Source: Drosophila miranda (Eukaryota; Arthropoda; Insecta; Diptera; Drosophilidae). Taken from it: DNA of 64,000 nt. Positions 59,801 through 64,000 of the stretch are shown here, piece after piece. Under the pieces are notes generated by a model, which was given only the letters and a program-made list of their open reading frames with translations, had not been told where the DNA came from and did no database searches. The stretch spans positions 21,443,718 through 21,507,717 of the forward strand of contig NC_046673.1 in the NCBI RefSeq assembly GCF_003369915.1. The letters are read 5' to 3'. The position numbers and the translations under genes are program-made. Each line of letters begins with the position of its first letter. Positions within the stretch are counted from its first letter, which is position 1.

Positions 59801-62800
59801 ACTTAAGGCCCCTCCAGAGTCCTGTCCCCCACTCGGCCGTGCAACACTCCAGCACACCACCCATCGTACCTCTTAAACCATTCACCAGCTGCAATTGAAA
59901 AGTAGCTTGAAGCAGAAGCTTGCAGCATGCAGCATGCAGCATCCACCATACAGCATACAGAATACAGCGCCGTGTGCATAAATATTTTGTTTAAGTTTTA
60001 TGGCAATGGACGAGGGGTTGGTCGGTCTGTCTCTCCCTCAGTGTGGTGGGGCACATGCCCCTCCCCTCTCTCCCTTCCTTGCACTCACACGTTACGTGAA
60101 TGTCACACGATTTATGTATAAATGCTTGGCCAGAGACTTCTGGACCCTGGACCCGGGTCACACCTTGAGCGAAATGCAATTTTGTCTGTCAAAAAAAGAA
60201 AAGGACAAGAAAGAAAGGCCAAACTCAATAGCCGAGGAATTTGATACTCTTTCAGAGAGAAAGTTCAAAGAATCCGAATCATACAGCCGCCTCTTTGCAA
60301 GGGTATACAAAAAGTGATGCTGGCACAGAGGCAGGAGCAGGGGCAGGGCCAGGATCTGCCAGTTGGATGGGCTGTCAGAGCAGTGCTGCACCTTGGCCTG
60401 GACCTGGACACTCGTGGCAGCAGCATTCGGCTGTCCCCCCCTTTTGGAATACTTCGTACGTTATTCACCGCAGGATTTTCAAATGATTCAAAATACATAC
60501 CATTTCAAGTGTCGGCACTTTTTGACTCTTATTATACACAAATCATCAAATTGATGATCTGCTCTTGGTGTAACACTTCAAGCCAAGGCAATTACTAAGA
60601 AGTTTTCGTTTCGCTTTAAGGAAAAGAATGATGAGAGACGGTCCTTCGCACTGCAATCTGTCAGGATAGGGTTTCCGTTCTCCCAGGACTGCCACTCATA
60701 TCTGTGATTTACGGAAATGTGAATATTCCAATATATTAAAGAGAAATCCAGCTTGCCCACCAACAAATTCAGTTCCTGTTCATCTTTAAGCTTTTGTCCT
60801 CTTCAGAAAATGAAGCCAAAACTAGAAAATAGACAAAACAAATTCCATTGGCTTTGCTCCGCACAGAAGAGAGCACGATTAAAAGCATTTTTGCTTTTAA
60901 TAACTGAGTTTTTTTTTAAAGAGCCAAAATCGCAAAGCAAATGCAAATGCTTCCCTGCCCCGCGCCGCACCGCACCGCACCGCCCCATGGCAAAGAATCC
61001 GTCAAAGAATGTTTGATAGGGGGCGACATTTTTTCACAAGAAGGTACCTCCGCAGTCGCATAACCTTTGCTCCAAGTCTAGCCAGTATATGTAGTTGTTG
61101 TACGCATTCTCAGGGACATATCTCGCAAAGTCCGTGCACCATCATCTCCTTTACTTGCATCGTTGCCTGTTTGCTTTGCCACAAAGCCTGATGATGCTGC
61201 CGCTCCTGCTGCTGGCAGTGGCGCCGAGCTCGGACCGAGCTTGGAGCCGACTGAATGACTGAAAGACTCCCTGACTGACAGTGAGTAAGAGGGAGAGTGG
61301 ACTGACTGACCTGACTGAGACAGCGACTGGGGCTGATGTTGGGGCTGAGGCGTGGGCAGGGAGCTGGGCACGCGGCCCTGTCATGATGCTGTTGTAACTA
61401 TTTGACTTTATCTCCTTGCCGCTACAGATCCTTGGTAAACATGGTGGGGCACGGGAGGGGGAGGTAAGGCTGTGCCACAAGGTAGTGCAAAGGTATGAGG
61501 AATGTGGCGATGACGGTGACGGGAGCCCTTCTAAAAAGTAAAGAAGGCAAACGATAAACAAAGTCTACAGAACCGTTGACTCGTTGACTCCTCTCATAGA
61601 TTTATATGGCCAGGTGCCAGGTTCCAGGTGCCGGCTTCCAGGTCCCAGGATGAGGTCTCTGAAGGAAAAGTGTGGATTTTTCCTTGCCTGTCAGTTTTTC
61701 CATTTAAAGTTCATTTTAAATGTGGGGCTTAAATGCAACTTGTCATAATCAGGCGTAAAAAACATGGCCGCAGGTCTCTCTCTCTCTCTCGCTCTCTCTT
61801 ATCCTACTCTATTCGACTGCTGTCCCCCCACTCCTCCACTCCCCCACTAATCTGGTGTGTGTCTGTCTCTCCCTTTCCGCCTGCCTTAAAGTTGCTTCTC
61901 CATTTTCTTTGTAGTTTGTTGCCAATTAGGGGCAAGGCACATTTTTGTTGTTGCTGCTGCTGGTGGTGGTGCTGCTGCCGCTGCTGCTGCTGCTGTTGGT
62001 GGCTTGAGAAAATGGCACACAGCCACTTGACTTTCCCATGCTATTGTTGCCTCTATTACCCCACTACCCACAACCCACTGAGCCACTCACTAATTATGCA
62101 AAGGAAAAAATACATAGAACGAACAGTACCAGTGCCAGTACCAGGGCAGGTGCCGGTGCAGTGAAGTGCAGGAGGAGGAGCAGGGAGCAGTCGAAGGTAT
62201 TTCTGTTGCATCTGGTCGTTCTAATGTGGAACGCGGCGGCCCAGTGGCGGAACACAAAAAAAAGTAACGAAGACTAGTTTTGGAGGTGTCGAAGATTTTG
62301 ATACCCTCACTATGGCAGGGCATGCACATACCTATGTGTATGATGTGGAGTACTGTGGGCTTGCTACAAAATTGAGAAACAGACGGACATCTGATTGGAA
62401 TATGTGTGGGAGTATCCATGTGCAATGACTGTTGAAAATATTTTTATCCACTCCTCGCAAAGAGTATGACAACGAACCGCTGCAGGAACAGAGTGGGTGT
62501 TGAGGAATTCAAGGTATATTCCTTATAAGGTGAGGTTGCGATACAGCGCGTAAAAACAAGCGTCGTTGCCTGCTAACTGCCACAAAAACTCATTTTTAAA
62601 CACAAGGTTTGATGTCGAAATGGTTTTGAAACTGCAATTTTTCCGTAGAGATTCTGCGCCACCTTTTCTTCAAGAATTCGGAATTATACCCTTGAGGCAG
62701 CAGTGAGCGAGCGTATGTTCATCTCGCTTGCACTTGTGGGTAGGCGGCTGGACCGTTGTCTTTTTTCGCACGTCCCTTTTGGTCCTGCTATGCCTGTGCC

Positions 62801-64000
62801 TGTTTGCTTGAGTGTGTGCGTGGGTGTGCTAATTTAGGCATCTTTTGTTTTTTGCGCCTGAAATGACACACATACTCGCCGTGTGGAGTGCCGGCCGTGT
62901 GGAGTGTGAGCGGGAGAGGGAGAGGGAGATAACAGCCTGCAGAGAATGACGTTAGAGTTGGACCAGCGGCGTACGGGCCATGTGCATACCCTGGAATGGT
63001 GATGGGCCTGTGTCGATAGGGATAGTCGTAGACGTTGCAAGTGCTTAAAAGGTCAAAATAAGATGCATTCAAATATTTTGGATCTATTATTTTTAGCAAA
63101 CAACCAAAAATTCGCTTGGGAAACTCCGATTTCATTGAAAATTTGAGCAATATATCGATGCGAATTTCGGATAAATGTTGTGCTTTGGTGTCCCTTAAAA
63201 ATGGTTATAATTTAAAAAAAAATGTAGAGTTGAGAAAATTAAACAAAAATTTCAATCAAGTGGTAACTTATATTTAATCCATGAATATCCTGTTAAATTT
63301 AAAGCACCAAAATGTGGGTATTTTTCTGCGATTTAAGGATATACATATGTACGTGTGTGTCTGTATATTCTACATATACAAATGTATACTCACAAAAAAG
63401 ACCAAGAAACAAGCAAAAAATGAATCATTGTCTGGGTGCAAGAAGAAGAGCCAGTAAACTGCAAATGGGAAAAGTAGTAAGGGAGGCGACTCTATCAGTG
63501 AGAGAGTGGGGGAACGCAATGAGTCCTATTTAATTCCCGTTTTTTTTCCTATTTAATTCTATGCGGATATGATGCCTGGCTCCCCACACAATCCCATTCC
63601 TACGTACATATTGTGTGTACATTGATAACTGTTGTGGCAGGCGTAGGTGAACTTCTGGCCGGGATTTGTTGGGGCTTACGGGGGAGGCCGTTAAGAGCCA
63701 TTAGCAGCGTTGCCTGGGCGAAGGTTTAGGGTAGAGCCGATTATCGGCGTCAAAAAACACAGTAGGTTCTCTGCTGCTGCTCAGATTTGGCCTGCAAAAA
63801 TGATAGATGTGTCCAGGATAATGGCATGGCATGGCGACTGTTCAAGCATGCCCTGGAGCTGGCCCCCCCGGGATGCCAGAGATGCTGCTGCGCAAGTTCT
63901 TGGCGCACAATGAGCGAAATATCGTGCTGGGGGATCATTATTACCTTCAAGCTTTAGCCAATGGCCAGAGAACGGGGGAGATGGTGGAAAAATTCGAAGA
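56808..64000. other. Gene-poor right end
   Basis: No supported genes. Simple repeats: (CTG)n 57203-57222, (CA)n then an 18-base G run 59482-59521, TGGCAA/GGCAAT repeats 58507-58540, TC run 61774-61800, CTG/TGG-rich 61945-62005. Long poly-Leu, poly-Ala and Ser/Arg ORFs here follow these repeats and are not credible genes. It may be intron of a gene that begins near 52.2 kb. Confidence 0.4.
59482..59521 (+). repeat. (CA)n followed by an 18-base G homopolymer
   Basis: A CA run (59482-59495), a short AGGGAGAGA link, then 18 consecutive G (59504-59521). G runs of this length are rare in fly DNA and are also prone to sequencing error. Confidence 0.9.

Noticed and set aside
61733-62164. ORFs over CTG/TGG and TC repeats
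   Set aside because: Poly-Cys/Trp and Ser-rich translations come from microsatellites, not genes.

Overview
The window is Drosophila nuclear DNA. Genes have short (about 55-65 bp) or long introns with standard GT/AG ends, GC-ending codons, CAG/CAA-rich low-complexity stretches, many CA/GT/TC microsatellites, and fly core-promoter motifs (TATCGATA DRE, GGTCACACT Motif 1, GGTATATTTT Motif 6, TATA plus TCAGT initiator). Several genes (HERC2, Syx16, Pno1, msta, su(r), wds, Pdha) are, from memory, X-linked in D. melanogaster, so this is probably Muller element A of another species. The way they are packed together suggests a rearranged order, perhaps obscura-group; that is inference. No bacterial, phage, CRISPR or convincing tRNA features were seen. 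Layout, left to right. 1-1807: the 5' coding exon of the giant E3 ligase HERC2 (minus strand, running off the left edge), divergent from Syx16 (Golgi/endosome Qa-SNARE, plus). Next come Pno1 (40S assembly), an ESF2/ABT1-like RRM protein (18S rRNA processing), an AN1 zinc-finger protein and a Minus-C odorant-binding protein (probably Obp8a), all minus. 9-12.4 kb is gene-poor, followed by a small cystatin-like secreted inhibitor (minus) and msta, a SET/MYND protein (plus) with a 3.5 kb intron. 19.4-25 kb is gene-poor. su(r) (dihydropyrimidine dehydrogenase), a SPIN90/NCKIPSD-type SH3 protein with a long A-rich 3' region, wds (WDR5), a small unrecognised two-exon gene, and a tandem pair of pyruvate dehydrogenase E1-alpha genes follow, all plus. 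From 47.8 kb to the end (16 kb) almost no coding signal is visible; one possible first coding exon at 52.24 kb and a possible 77-aa membrane protein at 56.2-56.4 kb are the only candidates. Most genes are housekeeping: ribosome assembly (Pno1, ESF2-like), trafficking (Syx16), actin/Arp2/3 regulation (SPIN90), chromatin (wds, msta), pyrimidine catabolism (su(r)) and mitochondrial pyruvate oxidation (Pdha). The most striking non-coding signal is a dispersed repeat, about 250-300 bp per unit, made of Motif 6-type elements and ending in a GGGTCAGA box. It lies directly upstream of Pno1 and wds, and between su(r) and the SPIN90-like gene, next to Motif 1. A further block between SPIN90 and wds is tandemly duplicated. 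Exon boundaries were assigned by hand from frame, splice consensus and remembered family alignments, so terminal exons and UTR limits are less certain than internal coding.
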